This document shows positions 45,313 to 56,495 of a stretch of DNA of 60,000 bases, one piece after another. This stretch comes from Cryptomeria japonica. Lineage: Eukaryota; Streptophyta; Pinopsida; Cupressales; Cupressaceae. A model generated the notes under the pieces. That model saw only the letters and a list, made by a program, of their open reading frames with translations. It did no database searches and had not been told where the DNA came from. Positions within the stretch are counted from its first letter, which is position 1; each line of letters opens with the position of its first letter. Made by a program: the position numbers and the translations under genes. The DNA is taken from assembly GCF_030272615.1 (NCBI RefSeq), contig NC_081412.1, positions 476,975,657-477,035,656 of the forward strand, given 5' to 3'.

Positions 45313-45545
45313 GGCACTTTTGATCGCGTTTTGGCGCTATTGCAATTTGATATTCTAGTGCTATTGTATTCACAATAGCGCTATTGCCCATTTTTTAGCG
45401 CTTTTGAGGCTTAAGTAGAGCATTTGCACATGTTTTAGCGCTTTTGTTTTTGCTATTAAAATTTTACTTTTAGCACTTTTTTTTTTTTTGAGCGTGGTTG
45501 TGTTAAATAGTGCTTTTGTTTGCACACAGAGTAGCGCTATTGTAA
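45313..45545 (+). repeat. AGCGC array of TatG leader (20-bp period)
   Basis: Cores AGCGCTTTTG, AGCGCTATTG, AGTGCTATTG and GGCACTTTTG at 45313, 45333, 45357, 45377, 45397, 45417, 45437, then 45472, 45491, 45509 and 45533. From 45357 to 45437 the step is exactly 20 bp. The conserved core is longer here (ten bases) than in TatB (seven). Confidence 0.82.
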
Positions 45546-47106
45546 CAGAACGTTGTAAAAAAGGCCATGTAACTGAGAAAATAAGTTTTCTTAGGCTTGT
45601 AGAAGCTCACCATAGGTTCAGATTTTCCTAACTATTTATTTCTTGTGCAGGTTTAAACTAACTCCTTTTGTTGTTTAAAAGTTAAATATTTTCATTTAGT
45701 GCTCTAAAAACTAAACAACACAAATTTCATTTCCTGCAAGTTAGGATCAATTTTGCATTTGGTGCTCTAAAACTCAACAACACAAATTTGCTTTCTTGCA
45801 AGTCAGGTTCACTTTATTTGGTGCTTAAAACAAGACACAACAAATTTCATTTTATTGCATCAAACTTAAGCAAAACTCACAATCAACACTTCAAAATTTT
45901 GGTGCAAATAAAAAGAACAATCAATTTGTCTTATTTTGCAAAATGATTTACTTCATGCATACATGCTCTCATTTCAGTTGACCAGGATTTCAAATTCTAG
46001 TTTACTCAAACACATTGCTTTTGAAGTTAAAAAAGAACATCATGGTTGTTGGAGCAACATCTCCAAATAGATAAAACATCATTGCAATGACAAGTTAAAA
46101 AGAACAAGTGTATTTTGTGTTTGGCACACTTGCACAAAAAGAGTTTGTCGAGTGGTCCTACTTCTAACACACACTATCCTCTCCCTTGGCTTTCGTGGTC
46201 CTAGGTGCAAGAGAAAAGTGTTAGTAACACTCAAGTTTTATCTTTTTAAGAGAGGCCTGCCAAGAGACACATCACTCTTGGGAATGACCTCGCGCAGTAA
46301 ATCCTTCGAGCCGCTATAGAAATCAGGTGAGAGCGAAAGTTGTAGCCTTGGGTATAGTTGTTTCTATAATGTAACTTTCCGAAAGGACAAATGGGCCCCA
46401 CCACAAGTTACAAGGCTCTTAAGTGAGTCACTGTAGAATGAACTTATGTCCAAAAACATTGAACATTACTAAACACATTTAAGTAGTAGCCCACCCATTC
46501 TATTGATTGAGGATATTTGTGATACAATTCAGTGCAAGAGCATAGATGGTTTTGCTTCCAAGATACTCACCATACATATTTCTTTGAGTGGAAACATAGC
46601 TTTTTGAAAAGTCACTTGTGGCTTGATGAAAGTGATGACTCCCCATCATAGGGATCATATATTTGTTATGCTCGTGCAAGACCTAGTATATCACATCATT
46701 ACCTGCCACGATGGGATTCATAAGTTATGTAGTACCAAAGTTGAAGAAATATCAAGATGTGGGCTGAATTTATCACAACTAGCCATTTGACCTTAGGGAT
46801 AAAGAGTGTTTGAAGTATTTTCATTTTAGTCAAAGACCAAGTGAAAATTGAGCCGACTTCAAGCTTTGGAAAACACCTAAAAAAACATTTAAAAGAAAAG
46901 GGTCATAAAAAGTCCAAAGCTTGGATTGATCTAGACCCATACTTATTTGTGCCTTTTGAGGCAACATACTTGTGTTTGTGTGCTTGCTTTGTTTTCTTGT
47001 CAAAGAAAAATCAAAAATCAAATTCCAAGAACAAGTATTCATCCAACATAAACATTTCCAAACACCAACAAAAGATCAAAAATAAAGAGCAAGAGTATCA
47101 AACTAT
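45546..47106 (+). other. TatG leader
   Basis: No ORF with support. CTTGTAGAAGCTCACC (45595) and TGCAGGT match TatF and TatB. A G+C-richer block at 46250-46620 is collinear with TatB 17900-18330 (GGCCTGCC, GAATGACCT, GAGCGAAAGT, AAGATACTCACCATA). A few hundred bases of TTGGTGC-like units (45700-45900) precede it. Confidence 0.55.
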
Positions 47107-47490
47107 ATGACCATTCTTCACATCTTGAGAAAGAAGAATCTTCATCAAAACATAAACTTGAAGAAAAGACCATTGAGCTCAAAGACTCTTATCAAAAAGA
47201 GGAAATTCTTCTATCTTAATAGACAAATATTTGTCTCTCATAGAGCCTTCTTACATCACATGCATCTTTATCTTCAAGGGAAATCAAATGAATTTGATCC
47301 AGAGTCACTAAACCGTAGAGCTTTTACACAATATCGAGCTTTGAGTTATCACAAAAACAAAGGAGGCAAGATCAATCCTAACTTCTTTCAAGACATTTGC
47401 ATTACATATAACGTAGCTCAGGAAGAACCACCAACTCCCAAAAGTGAAGAGGAAGAATTTGTCCCATATGTGACACAAAGCTTTTATTGA
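47107..47490 (+). CDS. TatG upstream ORF, conserved unknown protein (127 aa)
   Basis: ATG at 47107, stop TGA at 47488, uninterrupted. Basic N-terminal half (RKKNLHQNINLKKRP, IKKRKFFYLNRQ), a conserved centre (LYLQGKSNEFD, GGKINPNFF, CITYN) and an acidic end (SEEEEFVP). The equivalent TatB frame (19509) shows the same segments in the same order. The protein-level match between two elements whose surrounding DNA has largely diverged argues that this is a real gene. No known domain, signal peptide or membrane segment. It lies 415 bp before gag. By position it resembles the pre-gag ORF of Ogre-like elements. Function unknown. Confidence 0.75.
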   Translation: MTILHILRKKNLHQNINLKKRPLSSKTLIKKRKFFYLNRQIFVSHRAFLHHMHLYLQGKSNEFDPESLNRRAFTQYRALSYHKNKGGKINPNFFQDICITYNVAQEEPPTPKSEEEEFVPYVTQSFY

Positions 47491-47904
47491 AGTTAAACAT
47501 TTCATCCATTATCATATCCATATCTCATCAACTCCATTCCAATTCTCAAAACACCCAATGGTTTTTGTCCTAAGTTCTATTCTAATATTGCTTGAATCAG
47601 ACGCAAAACATTACTTTTTAGAGTGTTTCCACATCTAGGATAAACTTGTCCTAAGAGACATTTCTATGAAGGTTAAAACTAGTCTATGAGTGAATCCTCT
47701 CATTACTAGGTGGTTAAGTCTGTAACACATCTCAGATTTCTCTAAAACCTTATCACATCAAACCTTATCAAAAACAAACAAGCAATTCAAGAAGAAAACT
47801 TTGGTCACATCTACCTTTAAAGTGCTAGAGATCCATATGCAACACACCACACCAACCATAAATCTCTCATTTTCACCCAACTTCAGCAAAAACTTATAAA
47901 CAAA
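47491..47904 (+). other. spacer between TatG upstream ORF and gag
   Basis: AT-rich, no ORF. In TatB the upstream ORF overlaps gag, so this spacer differs between the elements. Confidence 0.5.
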
Positions 47905-49322
47905 ATGGCTCATACTAGATCACGATCTAGACAATAAGAAATTGAAGAAGAAGAGGAAGAAAATATCAATGAGTTCCAAGAATCCCTTGGAGGAAATGTA
48001 AATGATGAAAATCCAGGCACTCCTACTCCTGTGCCAATAGAAAGGGCGCAACACAACCCTCTCTTCAATAGGCTTTTTGATGAGATACTCAAGAGTAATG
48101 CTGATGCTCACTTTTTAAAACTTCCTCAAGAAGGAGCCAAACTCCCCTCTGACTTTGATCTTGCACAACTAAGGCAAGCATCAGAACGCCAAAGTTGTAA
48201 TGAGGATGAAAGAGGTCGAGAACATATTAGATACAACTTTCATCAAGGTAATCCCCCTCCTCCTCCTCCTCCAAGTGAAATAGACATGTTGCGGCAACAA
48301 GTCAAAAATCTCGCCCAACAACTTCATAGTGGTGTAAAAACCAATCAATTTTCACTCAATGACATTTGTCCCTATCCCTTTGATAGGAATCTTCATATGC
48401 CACCTTTTCCACGAGGGTTTGAAACACCAAAGTTCAAAAAGTATAGAGAAAAAGGAGATCCTCGTGATCATGTTAGAGAATTCCATTCAGCTTGCCTCGA
48501 AGTGGCATACAAGGATACATACCTAATGTGCCTTTTTCCCCAAAGCTTGGGAGGAACAACCACATCATGGTTTTCCCAATTACCAGGTGGCATTAGGACA
48601 TTTGAAGAGTTAGTCCAAAAATTCTTGGCACATTACTCACACAACATTGAACATGATATCACCATGGCTGATCTATGTAACACTAAACAAAAACTGGGTG
48701 AGCTATTTTCAATCTTTTTGCAACAATGGCGTCAAATGTCTAGGAGACATTCTCTTCAGTTACCTGAACATGAACTAGTGGAAATATTTATTTCCAACTT
48801 AAATGACGAAATGGAATTTCACCTAGATGTAAAAGACACAGACTCTTTCAATGACATGATCACAAAAGGCTTAAAATATGAGTGGGCTCTCATCAAAAAA
48901 GGGCTTATCGAGATATATAATGAGCCAAAGGATGGCCCTCACCCACGCTTCAATAGTGACAAACCAAGCTTCTGGAACAAAAAAAAAATGTCGTCAACGA
49001 TGGGGTTGTGGATGCAAGAACTATCAAAAGTGCACAACCTATAGTTCAATTTGCAGGACAGAATCCCCACCTCAGACTAACACAATTTCTCCTCCAAATC
49101 AATGCCGCATCACATCTCAAGATGAACCCAGACAGCATCAACAAAAACCAACCCTTAGGGGAACCCATCAAAATAGTATTACGTCAACTGGTTTCTCAAA
49201 ATCTAGTAACCTTACTCAAAACATCAAATTATTAACCTCAAGTCAAACCTTCATGGTGGAGGGATACTGAACATTGTGATTTCCATCAAGGGAAAGGACA
49301 TAAGACAAGAAATTGTCACATA
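47905..49322 (+). pseudogene. gag: TatG gag
   Basis: ATG at 47905 (MAHTRSRSRQ) with a TAA at codon 11, then open. Acidic run (EEEEEEN), Pro run (about 48250), the gag core ICPYPFDRNLHMPPFPRGFE, DPRDHVREFH, LFPQSLGGTTTSWFSQLPG and LVQKFLAHYSHNIEHD, then LPEHELVEIFISNLNDEM. A ten-A run at about 48979-48988 shifts the frame by one; reading continues with DARTIKSAQPIV. The knuckle CDFHQGKGHKTRNC (about 49277-49318) follows. Compared with TatB the core aligns without gaps. The A-run is a likely replication-slippage site. Confidence 0.9.
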
Positions 49323-50612
49323 TTGAAAGATCTTATTCAAGATCTTATTGACCGAGGTGAAATCAAAATCGAAGGACATGACCCAAAGACAACAAACAAT
49401 GATCATCTCATGTTTAAAAATCCACTTCCATCACAAGATCAAAGGGGTCCTTCCACTTCAGGGAGAAACACAGATACCACTAATTATACGCAAGCCGCGT
49501 ATAATTATACTGTGAATCACCTATACGATGCTAGTGAACAGATTGCAACTATAACCATCAAAAATCCTAGCTCCACTTTCAATGTTGTTACACGTCGCAA
49601 CAAGATTACCATAAAAGCAGTTCCACAAGGCACCCCATCTATCCCAAAGCAGTATAACCTTGTGGAACAGTTAGACAAAATGCCCACATTGATATCTATT
49701 TTAGAGCTATTATGCCTATCTCCATCCCATAAAACAATCTTGGATCAAGCTTTCTAAGAGGCGTTAGTCCCTGCAAACCTAAATACAGATCAGTTCCAAG
49801 CCATGGTCAGAAATCTAAGATCATCACCTTGTCTCACTTTCTCGGAAAGTGACAACTCCTCCTTCCAGCAACCTCATAACACCTCACTCCATATTGAAGG
49901 GTTTATCAACCAACATAGGATCAAGGGAGTATTGATCGACAATGGAGCAAGCCTGAATATCTGTACTCTACAATTAGTCACAGCTTTGGGATATGCATTT
50001 GAATCAGTGGATCCCCGCAAGAAGATCATAGTCAAAGCCTATGATGATGCAAAGCGTTCATCCAAAGGCATTGTAGTGCTACCAATCCGAGTAGGCCTTG
50101 TGGTGAAACACATCATCTATCAAGTTCTGGACCTTCCTCTACCATACAATTTATTGTTAGGACAACCTTGGATACACGCCATGCAAGGCGTTCCATCCAC
50201 CTACCATCAGTGTATCAAATTCCCACATAATGGCATAGAGATCACAATCCTGGGAGATGCAAACCCCTTTGCATATTGTCATAATATCAGTCATCAACCA
50301 GAGATTACCATTCCTAACAATAGAGAAGCCATCTCCCCCACATCATACGTAAGTCCAGCCTCTCTTTCCAGTTCAAACACCACTATACCCAAGCAAGAGA
50401 AGCTCAAGATGAAAATAGCAGAGGAAGGTCTTAGGGAATACAATCTCAATCAACTCTTTTGTGTGGGACAAATGCCTACTTCTCCTAGAACACATGGTAA
50501 ACCTCAAGGGTTACTTCAACAACCACTGAGCAAGCCAGCATGTCCTTTGATGCCATTCATCCTGGGAAAGAGTCAAGAAGAAGAAACGAGAGATGAGGAC
50601 TTAGCAGAATGA
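49323..50612 (+). pseudogene. pro: TatG protease
   Basis: Follows the gag knuckle. A spacer (IQDLIDRGEIKIEG, a Thr/Ser-rich part, LISILELLCLSPSHKTILDQAF), a TAA at 49755 (CAA to TAA by comparison with TatB ALLE), then retropepsin: VLIDNGASLNICTL (catalytic DNG, about 49935), KAYDDAKRSSKGIVVLPI, YNLLLGQPWIHAMQGVPSTYHQCIKFPHNG. It cleaves the polyprotein. The active site is intact in this copy; the stop upstream would require readthrough. The frame ends at TGA 50610, again likely a mutated Trp codon. Confidence 0.9.
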
Positions 50613-50914
50613 ATCTATAAAGATCCCATCACCACCAATATTCCGCAAGCTAAGCTTCCCACAGATGAGTATGGCAAAGGCCTTCTAATTATGCAAACAA
50701 TGGGTTATGATGGTCAGAGTGCTTTGGGATCTTGCAAGCAAGGAAGACATGAACCGCTGCAGCTGGAATTAAAACCCAAGGATAATACAGAACTAGGCTT
50801 TCAAAAGGAGATCTTTCATAAGGTTAGATTCAAAGGAAAATCCAGCCAACCACTATATCAGCCTATTAAAAAGAGGTCACCTTTGATTATAAAAGCAACA
50901 TCAAACACCATAGC
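50613..50914 (+). pseudogene. TatG linker with G-patch-like segment (left of ChrH)
   Basis: Same frame as protease. YGKGLLIMQTMGYDGQSALG then LGF (about 50671-50810) matches the G-patch-like segment of TatB. Interrupted by ChrH directly after the AACTC target site. Confidence 0.7.
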
Positions 50915-50919
50915 AACTC

Positions 50920-51248
50920 TGATGGAGAATGGGTATGGGATAGACTAGCCTAGTCTATGCTCTTTGATCCTCTCCTTGGATCACCAGGTGTTCCAGCCAC
51001 ACCCTAGGGTCTCTAGGACTTCCCTTGCTTGTGGAATCCCCTAACCTTGCCCAATCCACCCACCAACAACATGTGATGCTTCTTCTAAGGTCTCACCTAC
51101 TCACAAGCTTCAAAAACCCTCACATAGGCTAATAAGGGTTTAACTCTTCCTACACCTTCTCAGGTCCTAGCAAGGATAGGACAGGTCTTTGACATAGTTC
51201 TCCATCCATTCATGTGCCCCCAAGAGGTTTTGACCTTCCTATTTGTTA
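50920..51248 (-). repeat. ChrH left LTR, remaining terminal part
   Basis: Matches 56496-56825 closely. Cut at about 51248. The next 36 bp (51249-51284) repeat part of this same LTR (51058-51092: CACCAACAACATGTGATGCT) with a few changes and look like filler DNA at the inversion junction. Confidence 0.85.
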
Positions 51249-51284
51249 CCCACCAAAAATATGTGATGCTTCTCCTAAGGTCTG

Positions 51285-52010
51285 CCCAATAAAGGAGCAT
51301 ATAAGCTCACACCTAATCAAAATAAGGAGGTGGCAAGGCAAGTGCAGGAGTTGTTGGATCAAGGACTGATCAAGAAGAGCATCAACCCATGTGCAATCCT
51401 GGTAGACTTTGCACTGATTCAAGGGCAATCAATAGGATCACCATAAGGTACAGATTTCCTATTCCTAGAATAGAGGATTTGATGGACTATTTAGGAGGTT
51501 CCATGTATTTTACTAAGTTGGACCTTAAAAGTGGTTATCATCAGATTAGGATTAAGGAGGGTGATGAGTGGAAGACCACTTTTAAGACCACAGAAGGGTT
51601 GTATGAATGGCTTGTGATGCCATTTGGACTTACCAATGCCCCAAGCACCTTCATGAGGTTGATGAATGAGGTGTTGAAGGACTTCACAGGCAGATTTTTG
51701 GTGGTGTACCTAGATGACATACTCATCTATAGCAGAACCAAAGAGGAGTACCTAGAACATTTGAGGTTAGTCCTAGAGAGGTTGCATGAAGAGAAGTTGG
51801 CAATCAACTTAGAGAAGTGTGACTTTTTGAAGAAAGAGTTAGTCTACTTGGGGTTTGTGGTGTCTAAGGGAACCTTGAAGATGGATCCAAGCAAAGTGGA
51901 TGCAATTTTGAATTGGCTTGCCCCGAAAATAGGGACTGAAGTTAGGAGTTTCCATGGTTTAGCCCAATTCTATTGAAAGTTTGTCAGGAACTTTAGTTAC
52001 ATATGTGCAC
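51285..52010 (+). pseudogene. pol: ChrH reverse transcriptase (inverted part)
   Basis: Starts within RT ([20 protein letters not shown], 51295), a small deletion and frame change near 51400, then [63 protein letters not shown], the intact active site YLDDILIYS (about 51708) and [20 protein letters not shown]. The stop at 51974 (FY*KFVRNF, where FYRKF is expected) fits CGA to TGA. The first 120 bp repeat the end of the minus-strand part at about 54569-54447. Confidence 0.9.
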
Positions 52011-52480
52011 TAGTACTTGACACCATAAAAGGAGGCCTTAAAACTAAGTACAAATGGACTGGACAAGCTGATGAAGCATTCCAATTAATGAAGCAAGAAG
52101 TAGCCACAAAACCCATCCTACCCTTACCTACTTTTGACAAGCTATTCACATTGGAGTGTGATGCAATTGGAATTGTAGTAGGGGGTGTATTGAGTCAAGA
52201 GGGAAGGCCTGTGGCATTTTTCAATGAGAAGCTTAATGAGGCAAAGAAGAGGTATTCAACATATGATCTAGAGTTGTATGCACTAGTTCAATCTCTCAAG
52301 AAGTGGAGGCATTACCTACTCCCAAAAGAATTTGTGGTGTTCACTGATAACCAGGCTTTGAGTTACATTAACACCTAAGAGAAGCTTAGCAATAGACATT
52401 TGAAGTGGATGGAGTACCTCCAATCCTTTACCTTTACCATCAAGCATAAAAAGGGGTAGCTTAACAAGGTGGCAGATGCT
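52011..52480 (+). pseudogene. pol: ChrH RNase H
   Basis: LFTLECDAIGIVVGGVLSQEGRPVAFFNEKLN (Asp), YSTYDLELYALVQSLKKWRHYLL (Glu), VVFTDNQALSYI (Asp), then ADALSRK. Stops at 52376 and 52457 (TAA, TAG). Frame kept from RT. Confidence 0.88.
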
Positions 52481-53790
52481 TTAAGCCGGAAGTTATTGAT
52501 TGTCCAAGAGTTACAATTGCAGAGCATAGGGATAGAAGATTTCAAGGATCTCTATGAAGAAGATGAGGACTTCCCATTAGCCTACAAGGTCTGCAAGGAG
52601 TTTGAGAATCATTTTCATGGTGAGTATGCAGATTACACTCTTCAAAATGGTCTCTTGTTCAAAGGCAATCAATTATGTGTACCTAGAGGAACCGTGAGAG
52701 AAAATCTCATACAAGAGAAACACAATGGAAATCTAAGTGGACACTTTGGAATCAATAAAACTTTGGATCTAGTACAGAGGTACTACTATTGGCCTAGGTT
52801 TCCAAGGGATGTGAGAAGGTATGTGGAGCAATGTGGTGTGTGTCAAAGGGCAAAAGGAGGATCAAGCAATGCAGGCCTCTATCAGCCATTACCGGTCCCA
52901 AATAGGCCTTGGGAGTGTGTGAGCATGGACTTTGTGGTAGGACTCCCTAAGACAAAGATAGGTATGGATAGCATCTATGTGGTGGTAGATAGATTTTCTA
53001 AGATGAGCCATTTTATTCCATGTAGAACTACTCATGATGCTAGTTATATTGCACATCTCTTCTTTAAGGAGATTGTAAGGATTCATGGAATCCCATTAAG
53101 TATTGTTTCAGATAGGGATAGCAAGTTCATAGGCCATTTTTGGCAAACCTTATGGAGAATACTAGGGACTAATTTATCATTTAGCTCAGCTTACCATCCA
53201 CAAACTGATGGTCAAACTAAAGTCATTAACAGGTTATTAGGTAGCTTGTTGATGTGTCTAACCAAGGAGTATGGGCAGACTTGGGATCTAGTTATTCCAC
53301 AAGTTGAGTATGCCTACAATGATAGTGTAAATAGGAGCACTGGAAGGAGTCCTTTTGAGGTTGTCTATGGCAAACATCCAAGAGGGGTGTGTGAACTAAG
53401 AGAACTTGGTTCCATGGAGATGAAGAGTGGGCAAGCAGAGGACTTCACTCAAACCATCAAGGAAGTCCAAGAATAGGTCAAGAGAGCCATCCTAGAGTCT
53501 ACTCAAAAATAGAAAGCTAAAGTGGATGAAAAAAGGAGAGAGGTTCAGTTCAAAGTGGGCGACTATGTGATGGTCCATCTAAGTAAAGCTAGAGTGCAAA
53601 GCGGCAAGCCTACTAAGCTACAAATGAAGAGGGTAGGACCTTGTAGAATTATGTCTAAATATGGTGAGAATGCCTACAAGGTGGATCTTCCTTCAGATTT
53701 GGCTATATCACCAGTCTTCAATGTTGCTGATCTGATATTATATAAAGGTGAAATAGTAGGGAAAACTGAGAATCAAGCCAAGGTGCTGTA
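52481..53790 (+). pseudogene. int: ChrH integrase
   Basis: Zinc domain: HNGNLSGHFGINKTLDLVQRYYYWP to CGVCQRAKG (about 52720-52858). Core: D in VSMDFVVGLPKT (about 52927), D in LSIVSDRDSKF (about 53104). The catalytic Glu is lost: HPQTDGQTKVINR (about 53200-53235) has Lys where chromoviruses have Glu (GAA to AAA). Stops at 53474 and 53510. The C-terminal module reads FKVGDYVMVHLSKARVQSG and RVGPCRIMSKYGENAYKVDLP. This integrase could not catalyse strand transfer. Confidence 0.9.
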
Positions 53791-53988
53791 GGACTTGGAT
53801 GTGAATGCCTTACCTCAAGTGAAGCAGCCCATAGTAGAGGAGATCTTGGAGTCAAGGGTGAAGAAGTCTACATGGAACACTTGGTGAAGTGGGCAGGTCA
53901 ACCTGAGTCTGAAGCCACTTGAGTTGAAGAGGACAGGTTCAAGAAACTTGGTATTGACCCAGCTCTCATCTCTCCCCTAGTTCCTTAA
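53791..53988 (+). pseudogene. ChrH chromodomain, degenerate
   Basis: After a TAG at 53788 the frame continues with EEILESRVKKS, WSGQPESEAT and VEEDRFKKLG, the layout of a chromovirus chromodomain (xEILxxR...VKWxGxPxxEATWE). Two stops fall inside. Chromodomains direct integration towards marked chromatin. Short similarity, but position and pattern agree. Confidence 0.7.
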
Positions 53989-53996
53989 TTTTGTGT

Positions 53997-54006
53997 GGAG
54001 GGGGAG
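53997..54006 (+). other. ChrH polypurine tract (inverted block)
   Basis: GGAGGGGGAG directly before the LTR start TGGTGCAGGAGC (54009). Confidence 0.75.
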
Positions 54007-54008
54007 TA

Positions 54009-54436
54009 TGGTGCAGGAGCACCCTTATAAGGTCTTCCTCCATTTGATTTTGTTGGGATTTTGCTTCTTTAAGAAGCCATGTAAATGTAATAAGAGCCAA
54101 GAGCTCATTGGTCTTGTTTAGGTCCTAGGTTCATAAGTCTAGGTTGAGTTTTCTTTTGGAGTAGAGGGTATGTGTGCCCATTGATGAGTTTGGGGTCCTT
54201 TTAGCATGGTTGTGTCCATAGGATAGCCCAATGTAGGCCTAAAATTCAAGAAAAGCAACATTGCAAAAGTTGCTCAAAAGTTGCAAAAAGTTGCATGACA
54301 ACTTTTCAAAGTTGTCATGCAACTTTTCCACCTAATAGGTCATAACCTTAGCTTGGCATGGAGAAACCTAACCTTGGCACACAAACTAAGGCAAAGACAT
54401 TATATATTATTGCAAACCCTAAAATGAGGGGTTGGA
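54009..54436 (+). repeat. ChrH LTR, first 428 bp, inverted
   Basis: Reverse complement of about 57710-58136. Ends abruptly at GGGGTTGGA (54436), where the minus-strand RT sequence starts. Contains the 20-bp-arm palindrome at 54286-54327. Confidence 0.88.
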
Positions 54437-54673
54437 GGTTTCTAGTACTACCAGGACTGCACATGGGTTGATGCTCTTCTTGATCAGTCCTTGATCCAAC
54501 AACTCCTGCACTTGCCTTGCCACCTCCTTATTTTGATTAGGTGTGAGCTTATATGCTTCTTTATTGGGTAGGGAGGCACCAATAACAAAGTCTATTTGAT
54601 GACTTATAGACCTTCTTGGTGCAAGTGTTGTAGGTGCTCCATCACTCACTATGTCTTTATACTCTTGCAACAT
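54437..54673 (-). pseudogene. pol: ChrH RT, N-terminal part (not inverted)
   Basis: Minus strand: LQEYKDIVSDGAPTTLAPRRSISHQIDF, then [20 protein letters not shown] and INPCAVLV, breaking off at the inversion junction. The part from 54569 to about 54447 is duplicated in opposite orientation at 51285-51406. Continuous with protease to its right. Confidence 0.85.
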
Positions 54674-55240
54674 TTGTTTTACCTCCTTAGGTACCTCTAT
54701 CTACAACTTATCTTCCTCCTCCTTTGGCTTCACAAAGATGGCACATCCCACTATCTCCTCTTCATGTAGCAGGTGTAAGAACTCTTTACCAGTATTAAGT
54801 AAGACACTAGGTGTTCTTGAGGTTCCCTCATCATTCTCTGTCAGAGACTGAATCTTATAGGTTTTGTTATCCTTCTTGAAGGAAATGGAGTTCTCCTCTC
54901 CATCATAGATCATCTTCCTATCAAATTGCCAGGGTCTACCTAGCAGCAAATGACAAGCATCCATGGGTAACACATCACAAAGGATCGTATCCTTGTATCC
55001 TCCAATAGAGAAATCTACCCAGGTCTGTTCATTGACAAGCACACTCTATCCTTGATTCAACCATGTCACCTTGTAAGGGCTAGTGTGAGGTATCTTTGTG
55101 AGTTTCAACTTCTTGGCTACCTCATCTTATATGATGTTATCAGTTGGCCCTGAATCAACTATCACCTTGCAAACCTTACCAAGGATTTTGCATCTCACCC
55201 TAAACAATGCTCTCCTATGCTTAGGTTCATCCTTAACCGG
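54674..55240 (-). pseudogene. pro: ChrH protease
   Basis: Minus strand, in frame with gag. VIVDSGPTDNII carries the catalytic DSG (about 55160), followed by a TAA, EVAKKLKL, DTILCDVLPMDACHLLLGRPWQFDRKM and an acidic spacer into RT. Stops near 55130 (TAA), 55050 (TAG) and 54700 (TAG). Retropepsin of the chromovirus polyprotein. Confidence 0.85.
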
Positions 55241-56454
55241 CTATCTTATCAAGACTCTATTGAACATCAGATTTTCTCCAATCTCTGATTCAATTTGGTC
55301 CACCTCAGGTGTTTTGTTGCTTGACGTGTCTTCATGGGCATAAGCAACCCTCTTTCCACTATTTGATGAGGTAGGCTTGTCAGGGCATCTATAGGTCGAG
55401 TGTCCCAATTGACCATAATTGTAGCATTTCATGGTTGCAAAGTAGGAATTACCCCTGCCGGTACCTCTGCTCCTATCTGGGCCCCCTTGTGCACCTCTTC
55501 CTCAAGAATGGCCTCCTCTAAGAGTGGTTTCACTATTATGCTCAGTCAACTTGGACTCTCCTTGATTCCTTTGCTCACTTGCCTTGCTTTGGTAACCACC
55601 TCAGTGATTCATTTGATCTCTACCTCTACCTCTACCCCTATTGTTGGAGTCTCCCTTCCTTTTGTTCCTCTCTTCCACCTTAGCAGCAAGTTGATGACAC
55701 TTTTGGATAGTGGTAGGAGTCCATAGGCTTATCTCCTCTTGGATGTTCCACTTTAGGCCACTTAGATACCTAGCCACCTTGATAGATTCCTCTTCTTGGA
55801 CTTTGGATCTAAGACAAAGCTTTTGAAACTCCTCTATGTAGGAGGCCACATCAAGGTCTTTCTACTTCAATCCCTATCTCTTCTTATGAAGTTGGACTTC
55901 ATAATCCTCTGGCAAGTAGTTCTCCTTGATCTTACTCACCATGGCCTTCCAATTTGCAATAGGTAGCTTCCCCATGCTAATTCTCTCCTCTTGCAAGTAC
56001 TTCCACCATGTCAAGGTTGCCCCCCTTAGTCTTGATTTGGCAACCTTAACCTTTTGAGCTTCTGTCACACCTTCACACTCAAAGTGGTTCTCCATACCCT
56101 CAATCCATTCCATGATAGTGTCAAGTCCATCCTTCCACTGAAATGTGGCAATCCTTCAAAAGCTTTTGTATTCAAAGCCTTGATGGCCTTTACAAAAGGT
56201 TCTTCATTAATTAAGGGGCCTGGTTCAGGTATGATGTCATCTAGATCAATAGCTTTCTTTCCTCTATCACTAGTGTGCACACCCCAGAGTTCTTGTGCTC
56301 TTTGATCAACCACTTCTTGCAGTTTGTTCCTTATCTCACTCATAACATCTTCAAGGAGTCTATTTTTCTCCTTTTGTTCTTCTACCTCCCTAGCTAGCTC
56401 TGCATTAGTGACCATTATGTTCTCCCCTACTGATTCACCAGAATATAGAGACAT
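55241..56454 (-). pseudogene. gag: ChrH gag
   Basis: Minus strand from ATG 56454, 26 nt after the primer site. A coiled-coil-like N-terminus (REVEEQKEKNRLLEDVMSEI), a frame break near 56065-56110, the gag core (GMENHFECEGVTEAQKVKVA, ATLTWWKYLQEE, LPEDYEVQLHKK), stops near 55875, 55863, 55600 and 55503, then an Arg/Gly-rich segment and the zinc knuckle CYNYGQLGHSTYRC (about 55430-55390). The second Cys of the knuckle is Tyr (TGT to TAT expected), so zinc binding is impaired. Confidence 0.87.
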
Positions 56455-56479
56455 GCACAGTCCACCAAATCTTTAACTT

Positions 56480-56492
56480 GGCTCTGATACCA
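56480..56492 (-). other. ChrH primer-binding site (initiator tRNA-Met)
   Basis: TGGTATCAGAGCC on the minus strand, three bases from the LTR end. Fixes the original orientation of ChrH as minus. Confidence 0.95.
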
Positions 56493-56495
56493 ATC

